DNA from: Deinococcus aestuarii
Lineage (GTDB): Bacteria; Deinococcota; Deinococci; Deinococcales; Deinococcaceae
Assembly: GCF_018863415.1 (NCBI RefSeq)
Contig: NZ_JAHKSN010000001.1
Span: 124,001-188,000 of the forward strand
Direction: 5' to 3'
DNA: 64,000 nucleotides
In this document: positions 1 through 19,291 of the stretch, piece after piece
How positions within the stretch are numbered: the stretch's first letter is position 1
Layout of the letters: every line of letters begins with the position of its first letter
Translations under genes and position numbers: made by a program
Notes under the pieces: model-generated
Databases searched by the model: none
Told to the model about the DNA's origin: nothing
Seen by the model: the letters and a program-made list of their open reading frames with translations, nothing else

Positions 1-144
1 CGCCACCCGCGCCGTCTTCCCCGGGTTGCGGCCCACGAGCGTCACCCGCGCGCCCATCCGCGCCAGCTCCCGCGCCGTCACCAGCCCGATGCCGTTCGTC
101 GCGCCCGTGACGAGCACCGTCTTGCCGTCCATGCCCTGCGTCAT
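1..144 (-). CDS. short-chain dehydrogenase/reductase, N-terminal part
   Basis: The gene runs off the left edge, so only about 48 N-terminal residues are visible. They carry the nucleotide-binding glycine-rich segment TGATNGIG behind a beta-strand KTVLV, then a helix and VTLVGRN. This is the classical NAD(P)-binding start of an SDR Rossmann fold. The ATG at 142-144 is chosen because a -10 box TATGCT (151-156, minus) lies 6 nt upstream, giving a leaderless mRNA. Substrate cannot be told. The 204 bases up to the next gene hold this promoter and nothing else I recognise. Confidence 0.8.
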   Translation of the reverse strand, partial: MTQGMDGKTVLVTGATNGIGLVTARELARMGARVTLVGRNPGKTARVA

Positions 145-348
145 CTCGCCAGCATAGGAGCGGGTGTCGAGAGGCGCGGCAAGGGTGAAGACAATACCCA
201 ACCAAAAAGGTAAGGCTGACTCACGTGGAGCCAGCCTCCCGGCGCGCGAGCTTCACCCGGCCCGCTTATTTGGTTGCGCTGATGACCCCAGTGTATGAGG
301 GCGGGTGTCACAAAGTTGTCACATGGCAAGACAGGTTGGGAGCACGTG

Positions 349-3017
<2,669 letters not shown>

Positions 3018-3116
3018 ACCCCGCGCAGGCTAGCAGAGCAGGCCGCCGCGCTTCGTGGCCCTCTCCCCAGGCCGGGTGAAGGTGGGGGTCCTCACCCCGC
3101 CGGTACACTGCCCCCC

Positions 3117-4196
3117 ATGAACTGGCTGAACGCCTTGCTGATCTTCCTCCCCATCGCGGTCTTTCTGGAGGTCACGGGCGGCAGCCCCACCCTGATCTTC
3201 GTCAGCGCGGCCCTCGCCATCGTGCCGCTCGCGGGCATCATGGGGCAGGCGACCGAGCAGCTCGCGGTGAGGACGGGCAGCACGGTGGGCGGGCTCCTGA
3301 ACGCCACCTTCGGCAACGCGACCGAGCTGATCATCGCCTTTTTCGCGTTGTCGGCGGGCAAGCTGGAGGTCGTCAAGGCCAGCATCGTGGGCTCGATCCT
3401 CGGGAACCTCCTGCTCGTCATGGGAGCCGCCGTCTTCCTGGGCGGGCTGAAGTACAAAGAACAGCGCTTCAACCTCAAGTCGGCGGGCACGATCTCCAGC
3501 CTGCTCGTCATCAGCGTGCTCGCCCTGATGATTCCCACCGTCTTCGACCTCGCCGCCCGCGCCGTCGCCCCCGAGCGGGTCGCCGCCCTCGACGTGAACC
3601 TCAGCGACGCCACCGCCGTCGTCCTGATCCTCGTCTACCTCGGCTACATCTACTTCACCCTCGTCAGCCACCGCGACATCCTCTCCACCGCCGACGACGA
3701 GGGCGTCCACGACGACCAGAGCGGTCCCCTCTGGAGCGTCCCGCGCGCCGTGATCACCCTCGCCGGGGCGACCGTCGCCGTCGCCTTCATGTCCGAGTTC
3801 CTGGTGGGCACGCTGGAGGCCGCCACCGAGTCGCTCGGCCTCACCGAGTTCTTCGTCGGCCTGATCCTGATCCCGATTATCGGCAACGCCGCCGAGCACG
3901 CCGCCGCCGTCATGTTCGCCCTGCGCAACAAGATGGACCTCTCCATGACGATCAGCCTGGGCTCCACCGTGCAGGTCGCCCTGCTCGTCGCGCCGCTGCT
4001 GGTCCTCGCCGGGTTGATCGTCGGGCAGCCCATGAACCTCGTCGTCACGCCGCTCGAACTCGTCGCCATCTTCGGGGCCGTGATCATCGCCAACAGCGTG
4101 GTGCGGGACGCGGAGACGAACTGGCTGGAGGGCCTCTTGCTGCTGAGCGTGTACCTGATCCTGGGCTTCGCGGTGTTCTTCTACCCGGTGGCGTGA
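3117..4196 (+). CDS. cax: calcium/proton antiporter, CaCA family
   Basis: A 359-residue integral membrane protein with about eleven hydrophobic segments. It carries the two alpha-repeat signatures of Ca2+/H+ exchangers: GNATELIIAFFAL with the following GSILGNLLLVMG in the first half, and GNAAEHAAAVMFAL with SLGSTVQVALLV in the second. The paired acidic residues in GNATE and GNAAE are the expected cation-binding positions. It should export Ca2+ in exchange for protons at the inner membrane. The ATG has a -10 box TACACT (3104-3109) 7 nt upstream, so the mRNA is probably leaderless. Confidence 0.93.
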   Translation: MNWLNALLIFLPIAVFLEVTGGSPTLIFVSAALAIVPLAGIMGQATEQLAVRTGSTVGGLLNATFGNATELIIAFFALSAGKLEVVKASIVGSILGNLLLVMGAAVFLGGLKYKEQRFNLKSAGTISSLLVISVLALMIPTVFDLAARAVAPERVAALDVNLSDATAVVLILVYLGYIYFTLVSHRDILSTADDEGVHDDQSGPLWSVPRAVITLAGATVAVAFMSEFLVGTLEAATESLGLTEFFVGLILIPIIGNAAEHAAAVMFALRNKMDLSMTISLGSTVQVALLVAPLLVLAGLIVGQPMNLVVTPLELVAIFGAVIIANSVVRDAETNWLEGLLLLSVYLILGFAVFFYPVA

Positions 4197-4291
4197 GCGT
4201 GTGACCGGCCTCGGCCTCCCGGCGGCGCGTGGCGGGGGAGGCCGGACCTGTTTTCAAGGCCAGGGCATGGTCCCCGGGGTACGCTCGGGCT

Positions 4292-4912
4292 ATGGGAGCC
4301 TACGACCACCTCGCCGCGAGCTACGACCGCCTGTGGGGCCGCTACGCCCGGCGGACCGCCCGCGAGGTGCTGGACGCGCTGCCGCCCCTGGGGACCGGCA
4401 CCCTGCTCGACGTGGGCTGCGGCACGGGCACCCTGCTCTCGCTCGCCCGCGTCCGCTTTCCGGGGGCGCGGCTGATCGGCGCCGAGCCCAGCGCGGGGAT
4501 GCGGGGGGTGGCCGCCCGCACCCTTGCCGGGCAGGGCGTGACGCTCCTCGCTTCCCCCGCCGAGACCCTCGCGCTGCCGGACGCCTCGGTGGACGCCCTG
4601 ACCTGCCTGAACGTCTTGCACTACCTCGCGGACCCGGCGCTCGCCCTGCGCGAGTGGGGGCGGGTGCTGCGGCCCGGGGGCACCCTCGCCTTGCAGGACT
4701 ACGTGCCCAATGGCCTGCCCGGCTTCACCCGGCTCGTCGCGCTCAATGACCGCGAACTCGTGCGGGTGTCCACGGTGCCGGAGATGGGCAGGCTGCTCGA
4801 AGCCGCCGGGTTCGGCGGGGTGACGGCGCGGCCCTTTCGCATCGACCTGTTCTGGCGTGGCGGCCTGGCGCGCGGCGTGCGCGCCGGGGCGAAGCCGGAC
4901 GCTCCCCGGTGA
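4292..4912 (+). CDS. class I SAM-dependent methyltransferase
   Basis: A 206-residue methyltransferase (Methyltransf_11 type). SAM motif I is LLDVGCGTGTLLSLA near residue 45, followed by the acidic strand end GAEPSAGM, and the post-II region reads LRPGGTLALQDY. The substrate is not evident. An ATG 63 nt further upstream (4229) is in frame, but 4292 is preferred because TACGCT (4280-4285) sits 6 nt before it. It lies 95 nt after the antiporter gene and has its own promoter. Confidence 0.88.
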   Translation: MGAYDHLAASYDRLWGRYARRTAREVLDALPPLGTGTLLDVGCGTGTLLSLARVRFPGARLIGAEPSAGMRGVAARTLAGQGVTLLASPAETLALPDASVDALTCLNVLHYLADPALALREWGRVLRPGGTLALQDYVPNGLPGFTRLVALNDRELVRVSTVPEMGRLLEAAGFGGVTARPFRIDLFWRGGLARGVRAGAKPDAPR

Positions 4913-5049
4913 CCGGCGGGTGTGGGCGGGCGGGTCACGTCTCTCCCGCCCGCGTAGGGCAGGGGTGAACCCGGGAGGGCCGCCTCCCCAACGAGGCGGA
5001 AAGGTCACGGGCCCCATTCGCGGGCGGGCAGACCGCCTAGGGTAAAAGG

Positions 5050-5310
5050 ATGCTGACTCTCCAGGGCCACTACCACGTCGCGCCCAACAAGCGCCTGACC
5101 ATCCTCGCCGAGTTCAGCAGCCTGCCCAAGGGCACCCTGGAGACCGACATCGAGGCGCTGGGTGAGGCCTGTGCCCGCAACGGCGGGCAGTGTGACGTGC
5201 AGGTGAACACCCAGCACGGGCCGATGCGGGGCACGCTCGTCGAGAAAAAGCCCAGGAAGTTCAGCCTGAGGCTCTTCGAGGGTCACCTCGCCTTTCTTCC
5301 GCGGTCCTGA
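5050..5310 (+). CDS. conserved hypothetical small protein (86 aa)
   Basis: An 86-residue soluble protein, unrecognised. It begins MLTLQGHYHVAPNKRL and alternates beta-type hydrophobic stretches with charged turns. It has no signal peptide or membrane segment and two cysteines (CARNGGQCD). TAGGGT (5038-5043) followed by AAAAGG stands directly before the ATG, which can act as a leaderless -10 box. Codon use matches its neighbours. Confidence 0.75.
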   Translation: MLTLQGHYHVAPNKRLTILAEFSSLPKGTLETDIEALGEACARNGGQCDVQVNTQHGPMRGTLVEKKPRKFSLRLFEGHLAFLPRS

Positions 5311-5340
5311 GCCCTCCGCGCGCCCTGGGAGCCCCCGCGG

Positions 5341-6135
5341 CTACAGCGTCAACGCCAGCCGCACCGCCTGGGCCAGTCCCCCCTCGTCCACGTGTGACAC
5401 GTGGTGGCTCGCGGCCGCCCGCGCCTGCGCGTCCGCGTTGCCCATCGCCACCGGGTGGCCGACGATGCGCATGGCCGTCACGTCGTTGTGGCCGTCGCCC
5501 ACCATCATCACGCGGCTGAGCGGCAGGCCGTACTGGGCGGCGATCAGGGCGACGGCGCTCCCCTTGCCGATCCCGGCGCGCGTCAGGCTGATAAAGAGGG
5601 TGTCGGGCATGGCCGGGCTCCCCGCCGGGTGCACGTCCAGCCCCGGGGCCTGCTCGGCCAGCACCCCGGCGGCCTCCCCCAGCGGCACGACCCACTGGGC
5701 CCGGACGCGGGTACCAACCAGCCTCTCCGGGGCCTGCGGCGTGTACGGCAGCCCCAGCAACTCCGCGTGCCGCCGGGCGAGGTCGCCGGGCCGGGTGATC
5801 CCGAAGTCGTCGTCGGTGTAGACCTCCAGCAGCCTCCCCGTCTCGTGGGCGCGGGTCAGCAGCGCGGCCAACGGGCCCTCCGGCAGCGGCTCGCTGAGGC
5901 TCTCGCCGCTGCCCACGTTGACAATCGACGCCCCGTTCTGGAAGACGTGCCACCCGTCCGGGTCGAGCCGCCGCGCGTAGCCCAGCGCGTTGCCGAAGGC
6001 GGGCCGCCCGCTGCACAGCGCGACGCGCACCCCCCGCAAGCGTGCGTCCGCCAGCGCGGCCCACACGTCCTCCCGCACGGTGTTGCCCGTCCCGATCAGG
6101 GTGCCGTCCACGTCCACACAGATAAGACCCAGCAT
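5341..6135 (-). CDS. HAD-superfamily hydrolase, Cof type
   Basis: A 264-residue HAD phosphatase of the Cof/IIB subfamily. Motif I is DVDGTL near residue 8 with the nucleophile Asp, the Thr/Ser motif II region is VALCSGRP, the Lys motif is GIGKGSAV and motif IV is [13 protein letters not shown]. Such enzymes dephosphorylate sugar phosphates, FMN or similar small metabolites; the exact substrate cannot be read. The -10 box TACACT (6143-6148, minus) lies 7 nt before the ATG, a leaderless start. Confidence 0.93.
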   Translation of the reverse strand: MLGLICVDVDGTLIGTGNTVREDVWAALADARLRGVRVALCSGRPAFGNALGYARRLDPDGWHVFQNGASIVNVGSGESLSEPLPEGPLAALLTRAHETGRLLEVYTDDDFGITRPGDLARRHAELLGLPYTPQAPERLVGTRVRAQWVVPLGEAAGVLAEQAPGLDVHPAGSPAMPDTLFISLTRAGIGKGSAVALIAAQYGLPLSRVMMVGDGHNDVTAMRIVGHPVAMGNADAQARAAASHHVSHVDEGGLAQAVRLALTL

Positions 6136-6193
6136 TCGGGGCAGTGTACGCCGCTCCCCCCGCCTGCCCGCTCCGGGGCCTGGACAGGTGCGG

Positions 6194-7084
<891 letters not shown>

Positions 7085-7115
7085 GCGGTCAATCTAGCGC
7101 AGCCGTGGCGGCCCC

Positions 7116-8459
<1,344 letters not shown>

Positions 8460-8614
8460 GAGCGGAAGTATACGGGGAGGGTGCCCGTCGGCAGATCACC
8501 TTGCAGGCCCAAACCCCGCCTCTACATGTAAGGGAAAGGACTAACGCCGAGCAAGTTTTATTTCTCACGAATAGAGGAACCCAAGAAGAATTTCACGACC
8601 TGTGGTCATTGCAT

Positions 8615-8638
8615 CCCCCACCCGGAGTGAGGTGGGGG
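8615..8638 (-). terminator. hairpin downstream of tpiA
   Basis: CCCCCACC (8615-8622) and GGTGGGGG (8631-8638) form a perfect 8-bp stem with an 8-nt loop, 16 nt after the tpiA stop. There is no T-run, so it may act with Rho or simply protect the mRNA 3' end of the gap-pgk-tpiA set. Confidence 0.55.
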
Positions 8639-8653
8639 AGAGGCCGCCCGCGC

Positions 8654-9394
8654 TTATCTCAGCGCGTCGTTCATCCCGAGCACGTCCGCGACCTTCAAGC
8701 TCGCGCCGCCCACGAGCGCCCCGTTCACATTGGGCTGCGCGCAGATGGAGGCGATGTTGTCGGGCTTCACGCTCCCGCCGTACAGCACCCGCAGGCTGTC
8801 CGCCGTCTCGCCGTACAGCTCCCGCAGCGCGTCCCGGATCGCGGCGGCGAGTTCCTCGGCATCCTGGGCTGTCGCCGTCTTGCCCGTGCCGATGGCCCAG
8901 ACGGGCTCGTAGGCGACCACCACGTTCTCGCCCACGCCCTCCAGGCTGGCGCGAAGCTGGGCGAGGGTATAGCTCACATGCTCCCCGCGCTCACGCACCT
9001 CCAGCCCCTCGCCGACGCACACGATGGGGGTCAGCCCGTTCGATTGCGCCTGCCGCGCCTTGGCGGCGACCAGCGCGTCCGTCTCCCCGTGGTACTCCCG
9101 GCGCTCGGAGTGGCCGACGACCACGTAGGTCGCGTTCACGTCCCGCAGCATCGCCGCGCTGATCTCGCCCGTGTACGCCCCCGACTCGTGCGGCGACACG
9201 TCCTGGCCGCCCACATCCACCCCACCGGGCAGCGTCTCCTTGAGGCCGGGCAGGCTGATCGCCGGGGCCATCACCGCGAGTTCGGCGCTCCCCCGCGTGA
9301 ACTGCCCCGCCAGCTCGCGCGCCCAGTCTTTCGCCTCCGAGGGCGTCTTGTTCATCTTCCAATTCAGGGCGAGCAGGGTTCTGGGTCTGGTCAT
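8654..9394 (-). CDS. tpiA: triose-phosphate isomerase
   Basis: A 246-residue TIM barrel that interconverts dihydroxyacetone phosphate and glyceraldehyde 3-phosphate in the cytoplasm. It has the substrate-binding NWKMNK near residue 11, catalytic His in GHSERREY, catalytic Glu in [12 protein letters not shown], and phosphate loop YGGSVKPDN. An AGGAGG Shine-Dalgarno sequence stands 7 nt before the ATG, so unlike its neighbours this is a leadered cistron. It is the last gene of gap-pgk-tpiA on this strand, with a repeat element in the pgk-tpiA gap. Confidence 0.97.
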   Translation of the reverse strand: MTRPRTLLALNWKMNKTPSEAKDWARELAGQFTRGSAELAVMAPAISLPGLKETLPGGVDVGGQDVSPHESGAYTGEISAAMLRDVNATYVVVGHSERREYHGETDALVAAKARQAQSNGLTPIVCVGEGLEVRERGEHVSYTLAQLRASLEGVGENVVVAYEPVWAIGTGKTATAQDAEELAAAIRDALRELYGETADSLRVLYGGSVKPDNIASICAQPNVNGALVGGASLKVADVLGMNDALR

Positions 9395-9410
9395 GGTTCC
9401 TCCTGGGAAA

Positions 9411-9492
9411 CGGTCAGCTCTCAGCCGTCAGCTTTCAGCAGGCGAACGCCTTCGCTTCGTGTTGCTGATGGCTGAAAGCTGATCGCTGACCG
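9411..9492 (-). repeat. GCTGA-rich inverted repeat, copy 1 (pgk-tpiA gap)
   Basis: The element has nested inverted arms: CGGTCAGC (9411-9418) with GCTGACCG (9485-9492), and CAGCTTTCAGC with GCTGAAAGCTG inside. It shares the GCTGAAAGCTGA and GCTGATCGCTGA strings with copies at 10681-10746 and 53813-53842. It fills almost the whole gap between pgk and tpiA and would fold into a hairpin in the mRNA. Confidence 0.8.
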
Positions 9493-9495
9493 CTC

Positions 9496-10665
9496 TCACT
9501 TCATCGCTTCCACGCCCGGCAGCGTGCGGCCTTCGAGCAGCTCCAGGCTCGCCCCGCCGCCCGTGCTGATGTGGCTCACCCGCTCAGCCTGCCCGCTCTT
9601 GTTGATCGCACTCACCGAGTCGCCGCCACCGATCACCGTGTAGGCGCCCTCGCCGAGTTCCGCTACGGCTTTTGCAATCGCGTTCGTGCCCCCCGCGAAG
9701 GCCGGGAACTCGAAGACGCCCAGCGGCCCGTTCCAGAAGACGGTCTTCGCACCCTGCAAGGCTTCCGTGTACGCCCGCACCGTCTCCGGCCCGGCGTCCA
9801 GCCCCTGCCAGCCGTCGGGAATCGCGTTGCTGGGGACCATTTGCGTCTGCGCGTCCTCTGCGAACTTGTCGGCGGCGATCACGTCCACGGGCAGCATCAG
9901 CTTCGCGCCGTACTCGTCCAGCAATCTCCGGGCGAGCCCCGACTGGTCGTCCTCGTGGATAGACTCGCCGATCTTCCCGCCCTGCGCCTTGATGAAGGTG
10001 TACGCCATCCCGCCGCCGATCAACATCCGGTCCACCCGCGGCAGCAGGTTCTCGATCACCTTGATCTTGTCGCTGACCTTCGCCCCGCCGATGATGACGA
10101 CGTAGGGCCGCGCCGGATTCTCCAGCAGACGAGAGAGCGCCTCCACTTCACGCTGAAGCAGCAGCCCCGCCGCGTGCGGCAGATACTCGGCCACCCCGCT
10201 CACCGACGCGTGCGCCCGGTGCGCGCTCCCGAAGGCGTCGAGCACGAAGGCGTCGCCCAGGCGCGCGAGCTTGCGGCTCAGCTCGGGGTCGTTCTTCTCC
10301 TCCCCCGCCTCGAAGCGCACGTTCTCCAGCAGCGCGACCTCGCCGGGCTCAAGGGCCTGCACGTCCTCCAAGGTCTCCTCGCTCGACGGCAGCGAGCCGA
10401 GAAAGCGCACGTCCCGTTTGAGAGCCTTCTCCAGCACGGGTGCGACCGGCCGCAGGCTGTACTTCTCCTCCGGCCCCCCCTTCGGCCGCCCGAAATGACT
10501 CATCAGCACCACCGACGCGCCGCCCGCGAGCAGCCTTTGCAGCGTCGGCAGGCTCGCCGTGACGCGCGTGTCGTCCTGCACCACCCCGCCTTTGACGGGC
10601 ACGTTGTAGTCCACCCGCACGAGGACGCGCTTGCCCCGGGGATCCAGTTGGTCGAGGGTTTGCAT
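9496..10665 (-). CDS. pgk: phosphoglycerate kinase
   Basis: A 389-residue PGK transferring phosphate from 1,3-bisphosphoglycerate to ADP. The N-terminal domain has RVDYNVPV and SHFGRPKG. The hinge and nucleotide side show [26 protein letters not shown] and GGGDSVSAI. The ATG at 10663-10665 is preferred over one 24 nt upstream because GGAGGAACC is placed correctly before it. It lies between gap and tpiA, with a repeat in each gap. Confidence 0.97.
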   Translation of the reverse strand: MQTLDQLDPRGKRVLVRVDYNVPVKGGVVQDDTRVTASLPTLQRLLAGGASVVLMSHFGRPKGGPEEKYSLRPVAPVLEKALKRDVRFLGSLPSSEETLEDVQALEPGEVALLENVRFEAGEEKNDPELSRKLARLGDAFVLDAFGSAHRAHASVSGVAEYLPHAAGLLLQREVEALSRLLENPARPYVVIIGGAKVSDKIKVIENLLPRVDRMLIGGGMAYTFIKAQGGKIGESIHEDDQSGLARRLLDEYGAKLMLPVDVIAADKFAEDAQTQMVPSNAIPDGWQGLDAGPETVRAYTEALQGAKTVFWNGPLGVFEFPAFAGGTNAIAKAVAELGEGAYTVIGGGDSVSAINKSGQAERVSHISTGGGASLELLEGRTLPGVEAMK

Positions 10666-10680
10666 GGTTCCTCCTTGAGC

Positions 10681-10746
10681 CTTCAGCAATCAGCCATCAG
10701 CGGTCAGCCAAAAGCGCTGAAAGCTGACGGCTGATCGCTGACAGCT
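10681..10746 (-). repeat. GCTGA-rich inverted repeat, copy 2 (gap-pgk gap)
   Basis: This is the second member of the family, with arms made of CAGC/GCTG units (CATCAGCGGTCAGC against GCTGACGGCTGATCGCTGA). It occupies the gap between the gap stop codon and the pgk ribosome-binding site. Confidence 0.8.
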
Positions 10747-10748
10747 TC

Positions 10749-11930
<1,182 letters not shown>

Positions 11931-11963
11931 TTCCCTGTCCCCGGCCCGGTCCTCACCACCCTC

Positions 11964-11969
11964 TACACT
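11964..11969 (+). promoter_or_regulatory. -10 box of the copper cassette
   Basis: TACACT lies 7 nt before the GTG at 11977, the leaderless spacing seen throughout this window. It is the only promoter-like site before the four genes of the cassette. Confidence 0.55.
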
Positions 11970-11976
11970 GCGTCTC

Positions 11977-12357
11977 GTGCCCCGCCCGAGGCCCCACCCC
12001 CTCGCGCACACGCTGGCGGCCCTGCTGGTCCTCATCGCCGCGTTCGCGTACCCCCTGCGCTTGAGTCCGGGCGCGGGTGGGGGAGAGCTGCCCACCCGGG
12101 CGGCGGAGTCCCCCGGCCACGGCCCAGACCACCCGCGGGCGGGGGAGACGCACCACCCGGCGCTCCCCACCTCACACCACGCCGCCCACTGTCTGTTCTG
12201 CCTCACGGGCGCCTTCGCCCTGGCCCCCGAGCCCGGGGTGGGCCTTTACCCCACTGGGCCCGCGCCCACGGCGGGACGGTCGGCGGCCGTACGGGAGCCC
12301 CACGGTCCGCCGTCCAGGGTCCGGGCCCGCGCGCCGCCGCTTTCCTTCCTCCTGTAG
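11977..12357 (+). CDS. small membrane protein with HHxxHCxFC motif (DUF2946-like)
   Basis: A 126-residue protein starting with GTG. One N-terminal hydrophobic segment (residues 9-26, possibly an uncleaved signal anchor) is followed by a His/Pro-rich stretch and the motif [19 protein letters not shown]. This His-Cys-x-x-Cys pattern followed by a hydrophobic stretch resembles the DUF2946 family found beside copper genes. The link to copper is inferred from the motif and from the YcnI, CopC and CopD genes downstream; a direct binding role is a guess. Confidence 0.65.
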   Translation: MPRPRPHPLAHTLAALLVLIAAFAYPLRLSPGAGGGELPTRAAESPGHGPDHPRAGETHHPALPTSHHAAHCLFCLTGAFALAPEPGVGLYPTGPAPTAGRSAAVREPHGPPSRVRARAPPLSFLL

Positions 12358-12466
12358 CCCGCGGTCCCGGGGGGCCCCGCGTGAGGGGGTCCCAGGGCTC
12401 CGCGAACCCCATGAAGTCCTCTCCACCTTCCGGCCCCGGAGGGTGGGCCTCCCGCCTGGAGACCCT

Positions 12467-12913
<447 letters not shown>

Positions 12914-12961
12914 ACCCGCGGGGGAGGGAAGACCACGCCCTCCCCCCACCGAAAGGACCCC

Positions 12962-13360
12962 ATGCGTTTCCTGCTCCCCCTGTTCGCCGCCCTGACCCTG
13001 GGCTCGGCCCTCGCCCACACCGAGGTCACCTCGGTCACGCCCGCCGCGAACGCCCGGGTGGCGGCGCCGAAGACGGTCACGCTGACCTTTAGCGAACCCA
13101 TCCATCTCAGGTTCTCGACCCTCAAGGTCGTGCCCCTGCCCACCGGGGCAGACCCTACCCAGACGGCCGCCGCCGCCCTCACCCGCCGGGACGACGCCCC
13201 CTCCCGGGCCGACACCGCTCCCGCCCTGAACGGGATGGCGGCCCGGGTGACCCTCCCACTGCGCCCCGGCCTGAAACCCGGCGCCTACCTGATCGCGTGG
13301 CGCCTTCTCTCGGAGGACGGCCACCCCGTCAGCGGTCACTCGGTCTTTCACGTCCGGTGA
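12962..13360 (+). CDS. copC: copper resistance protein CopC
   Basis: A 132-residue periplasm-facing copper carrier. The signal peptide [18 protein letters not shown] is cleaved before His-Thr, which leaves the N-terminal copper-ligand His typical of CopC. The body has [20 protein letters not shown] and ends with [20 protein letters not shown], including the second copper-site D-G-H and the G-H pair. Some 7 nt separate it from copD. Confidence 0.88.
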   Translation: MRFLLPLFAALTLGSALAHTEVTSVTPAANARVAAPKTVTLTFSEPIHLRFSTLKVVPLPTGADPTQTAAAALTRRDDAPSRADTAPALNGMAARVTLPLRPGLKPGAYLIAWRLLSEDGHPVSGHSVFHVR

Positions 13361-13367
13361 GGCGGGC

Positions 13368-14138
13368 TTGATTCCCCCCCTCGCCGCCGCCGCCCTGCTG
13401 GGGTTCCTGGGCACGCTGCTCCTCCTCGGGGGCGTCCTCGCCCGCCACTCGCTCACCCCGGGGCACCCGCGCCGCCGCTGGCCCGCCCTCGGCCTCGCCC
13501 TGCTCGGCCTGGGGGCCGCGCTGGAGGTCGGCTGGACCCTCGCGGGCCTGGGGTTCCTGACCGGGGACGCCCTCGCCTACCTCACGGGCACCGCGCCCGG
13601 TCGCGCCGCCCTGACCGGGGTGGTCGGCGGGGCCCTGCTCCTCGCCGCCGAGCGGCTTGCCTGGCCCGCGCCGCTCCTCCTGCCCGCCGCCGCGCTGCTG
13701 TGGGGGCTGGCGGGGACCGGGCACGGCGCCACCCACGGCCCCGGCGTCCGGCTGCTCACCGCCCTGCACGCGGGCGCGATGAGCGTGTGGCTGGGCGGCG
13801 TGTTCGCCCTCCTCACCCACCCGGCCCCCACCGCCGCCCTGGCCCGGCGCTTCACGCCCGTGGCCCTGGCCTGCGTGGGCCTGCTCGCCCTCAGCGGCGC
13901 GGCCCTCACCCTCACCCACGCCGGACCCCCCCCGGGCCTCCCGGAGAGCGGCTACGGGCGCACCCTGCTGCTCAAGCTCGCCGTCTTCGCCGCTGCTCTC
14001 CTCGCCGCCGGGCTCGTCCGGGGCGCCTTCGCCGGCCGGGGACCTCCCCGCGCGGCCCTCGCCCTGGAGGCCGGGCTGCTCCTGGGGGTCCTCGCGGTGA
14101 CGGCGGCCCTGGGCACGACCGCGCCACCCTCCCGCTGA
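13368..14138 (+). CDS. copD: CopD-family copper membrane protein
   Basis: A 256-residue protein with about seven or eight transmembrane helices. The CopD signature [17 protein letters not shown] lies mid-protein, with the usual His and Trp. It is expected to take copper across the membrane together with CopC. The start is TTG at 13368 after GGTGAGG; translation is likely coupled to copC. Confidence 0.82.
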   Translation: MIPPLAAAALLGFLGTLLLLGGVLARHSLTPGHPRRRWPALGLALLGLGAALEVGWTLAGLGFLTGDALAYLTGTAPGRAALTGVVGGALLLAAERLAWPAPLLLPAAALLWGLAGTGHGATHGPGVRLLTALHAGAMSVWLGGVFALLTHPAPTAALARRFTPVALACVGLLALSGAALTLTHAGPPPGLPESGYGRTLLLKLAVFAAALLAAGLVRGAFAGRGPPRAALALEAGLLLGVLAVTAALGTTAPPSR

Positions 14139-14188
14139 GCTCCTCCGCCTGCCCAGACGCCCGCCCGCGCCCCGCGTGAGGCGGGCCT

Positions 14189-14194
14189 TATCAT
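14189..14194 (+). promoter_or_regulatory. lysC: -10 box that decides the lysC start
   Basis: TATCAT lies 7 nt before the ATG at 14202. An in-frame ATG at 14193 falls inside this box, so it cannot be the start of a transcript made from it. Confidence 0.55.
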
Positions 14195-14201
14195 GCCCGG
14201 C

Positions 14202-15614
<1,413 letters not shown>

Positions 15615-15635
15615 GAGCCGCAGCAGGCTCCTGCC

Positions 15636-16325
15636 TCACTCCCCGCGCGCGGGCGCGCTCTCCTCCGGGGCGCGGCGCAGCACCGGCCAGCGCCGCACCA
15701 GGATCAGGTAGAGCCCCGTGACCCACGCGACCGACGCCGCGAAGCCCGCGATGACGTCCGATGGGTAATGCACCCCCAGGTAGTTGCGGCTGGCCCCCAC
15801 CGCCACCCCCCACAGCCCGCCGAGCACCGCCAGCGGCCACGCGACCCGCGAGTACCGGAAGATCAGCACCAGCGCGAAGCCAAAGGCCATGTTGCTCATC
15901 GCGTGCCCGCTGGGAAACGAAAAGCCCGGTTCCTGCACCAGCGCCCCCAAGCCGGTCGGCCGCGGCCGCTGAAACAGCCCCTTGGCCAGCCCGTTGAGGG
16001 CCACCGCCCCCGCCACCGCGTAGATCAGGAAAAAGGCCTGCGCCCGCGCCCCCGCCCGCAGCAGGAAGCCGAACACCACCGCCACGAGCACCGGCAGCCC
16101 CCACACCCCGCCCAGCCACGCCAGCGCGTACGCCACCCCCGTCAGCGCCGGGGTCCGGCGCGCGGCGTACCACGCCAGCACCGTCCGGTCCCAGGCAAAG
16201 CCCCCCTCCCGGAAGAGGTCGTCCACCAGATCGGCGAACAGCCACAGCGGCAGCAGCACCCCCACGAAAAGCAGCGCGAGCTGCCGCCAGTGCCGGGCGA
16301 GCAGGGCCGGAAGACGTTGGCGCAC
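15636..16325 (-). CDS. PAP2-family membrane phosphatase
   Basis: A 229-residue membrane protein with about six helices. The three-part acid-phosphatase signature is complete: [14 protein letters not shown] and [13 protein letters not shown], with the catalytic His residues. It probably dephosphorylates a lipid such as phosphatidate or undecaprenyl pyrophosphate on the outer face of the membrane. The start is GTG with TAGAGT (16332-16337, minus) 6 nt upstream. It converges with lysC over 21 nt. Confidence 0.9.
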   Translation of the reverse strand: MRQRLPALLARHWRQLALLFVGVLLPLWLFADLVDDLFREGGFAWDRTVLAWYAARRTPALTGVAYALAWLGGVWGLPVLVAVVFGFLLRAGARAQAFFLIYAVAGAVALNGLAKGLFQRPRPTGLGALVQEPGFSFPSGHAMSNMAFGFALVLIFRYSRVAWPLAVLGGLWGVAVGASRNYLGVHYPSDVIAGFAASVAWVTGLYLILVRRWPVLRRAPEESAPARGE

Positions 16326-16461
16326 CCCGCCACTCTAGGTCGCGTGGACCCAAAGCCCCGCATGGAAAACGTTCAGGCAGGCGCCCGGCGCCCCTCCGCC
16401 ATTTCGCCCATCCCCCCCTGCGCCACCCCGCCGATGCCCGCAGGAGGGGAGACGGCGCACC

Positions 16462-16515
16462 ATGAGCACAGCCGGGAAGCCAGCCCCCACGGCCGAAAGG
16501 AAAGCCCCCAGATGA
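16462..16515 (+). CDS. 17-codon leader ORF overlapping the next small gene
   Basis: An ATG follows a strong AGGAGGGGAG ribosome site (16442-16451) and reads 17 codons, beginning MSTAGKPAPTAE. Its TGA (16513-16515) overlaps the ATG of the 54-residue gene as ATGA. No other site for ribosome entry to the second ORF is evident, so translational coupling is likely. Whether the peptide itself matters is unknown. Confidence 0.4.
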   Translation: MSTAGKPAPTAERKAPR

Positions 16516-16676
16516 ATCCCGACCTGCAACTCGCCCTCCACCGCGACCATCTCCAGGCCCTTCACGCCCAGGCCCGCCGCGACCGCCAGGCCCGCGAAGC
16601 CCGCCCCGCGCCGCAGAGCCGCCCCCGCCTCCAAGACCTCCTCACCCGGCTGCACCTGCGCGCCCGCCCCGCATGA
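16512..16676 (+). CDS. 54-residue basic small protein
   Basis: The protein starts [20 protein letters not shown] and is rich in Ala, Arg, His and Leu, with a pattern that would form one long amphipathic helix. I know similar short Arg/Ala helices from actinobacterial and Deinococcus genomes but cannot name a function. It overlaps the 17-codon ORF by ATGA and converges with uvrC through a shared hairpin terminator. Confidence 0.5.
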   Translation: MNPDLQLALHRDHLQALHAQARRDRQAREARPAPQSRPRLQDLLTRLHLRARPA

Positions 16677-16697
16677 CCCTCCCCCCCACGAAGCCGC

Positions 16698-16720
16698 GCC
16701 CCCTCTGACCCTGAGGGGGC
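16698..16720. terminator. hairpin between convergent small gene and uvrC
   Basis: GCCCCCTC (16698-16705) and GAGGGGGC (16713-16720) make a perfect 8-bp stem with a 7-nt loop. It sits between two convergent genes and can serve both strands; there is no T-run. Confidence 0.6.
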
Positions 16721-16734
16721 GCCGCACGTGTGGC

Positions 16735-18585
<1,851 letters not shown>

Positions 18586-18649
18586 GCCCCAGGATAGGCC
18601 GCAACGCCCTCCGGCACCGGATGTTCGCTCACCGCGCTAGCCTGCCCCC

Positions 18650-19291
18650 ATGCCCCCCGCCCGTCTCTTCCTCGTCCGCCACGCCCGGACCGCCGCGAAC
18701 GTCTCCTGCATCCTGCGGGGTCCCACCGGCGCAGATGACCCCCTCGACCCGCTGGGGGAGACCCAGGCCCGCCTCGTCGCCGCCCACCTCGCCGCCCTGC
18801 ACCTGCCCACCCCGCGCGTCTACGCCAGCCCCTACCGCCGCGCCCGCCAGACCGCCCAGCCTATCGCCGACGCCCTCGGCGTCCCCGTCACCGTCCTCGA
18901 AGGCGTCCACGAGATCGACCCCGGCGAGTGGGTGGGCCGCCCCTACGCCGACCTCCGCACCCACGCCCACACCCTGCGAAGGGAGGACGGCACCCTGGGC
19001 TTCCCCGGCGGCGAGAGCCTGGAGGAGGTCGGTGAGCGCTTCCGCCGCGCCCTGAACCGCTTACCCCCAGGCGAGACCCCCATCGTCGTCTCCCACGGCG
19101 GGGCGCTGACCGCCGTTCTCGCCAGCCTCCTCGGCCTTCCCATCGCCGACGCCTGGGCCCAGCCCCGCTTCGCCCACCCCAACGCCGCCCTCACCGAACT
19201 CGAACGAGGGGGAGAGGACTGGCACCCCGTGCGCCTGGCCGACGCGGCCCACCTGAATGGGATGGAGAAGACGCTCCCCGAAATAAATTAA
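18650..19291 (+). CDS. histidine phosphatase family protein
   Basis: A 213-residue member of the phosphoglycerate-mutase superfamily. The catalytic site starts [10 protein letters not shown], so the usual RHG triad reads RHA. Other motifs are [10 protein letters not shown], the proton donor region EIDPGEWVG and the second His in VVSHGGAL. The substrate is not evident. TAGCCT (18638-18643) lies 6 nt before the ATG. The gene ends in an A/T-rich repeat shared with the pdxS-pdxT gap. Confidence 0.88.
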   Translation: MPPARLFLVRHARTAANVSCILRGPTGADDPLDPLGETQARLVAAHLAALHLPTPRVYASPYRRARQTAQPIADALGVPVTVLEGVHEIDPGEWVGRPYADLRTHAHTLRREDGTLGFPGGESLEEVGERFRRALNRLPPGETPIVVSHGGALTAVLASLLGLPIADAWAQPRFAHPNAALTELERGGEDWHPVRLADAAHLNGMEKTLPEIN

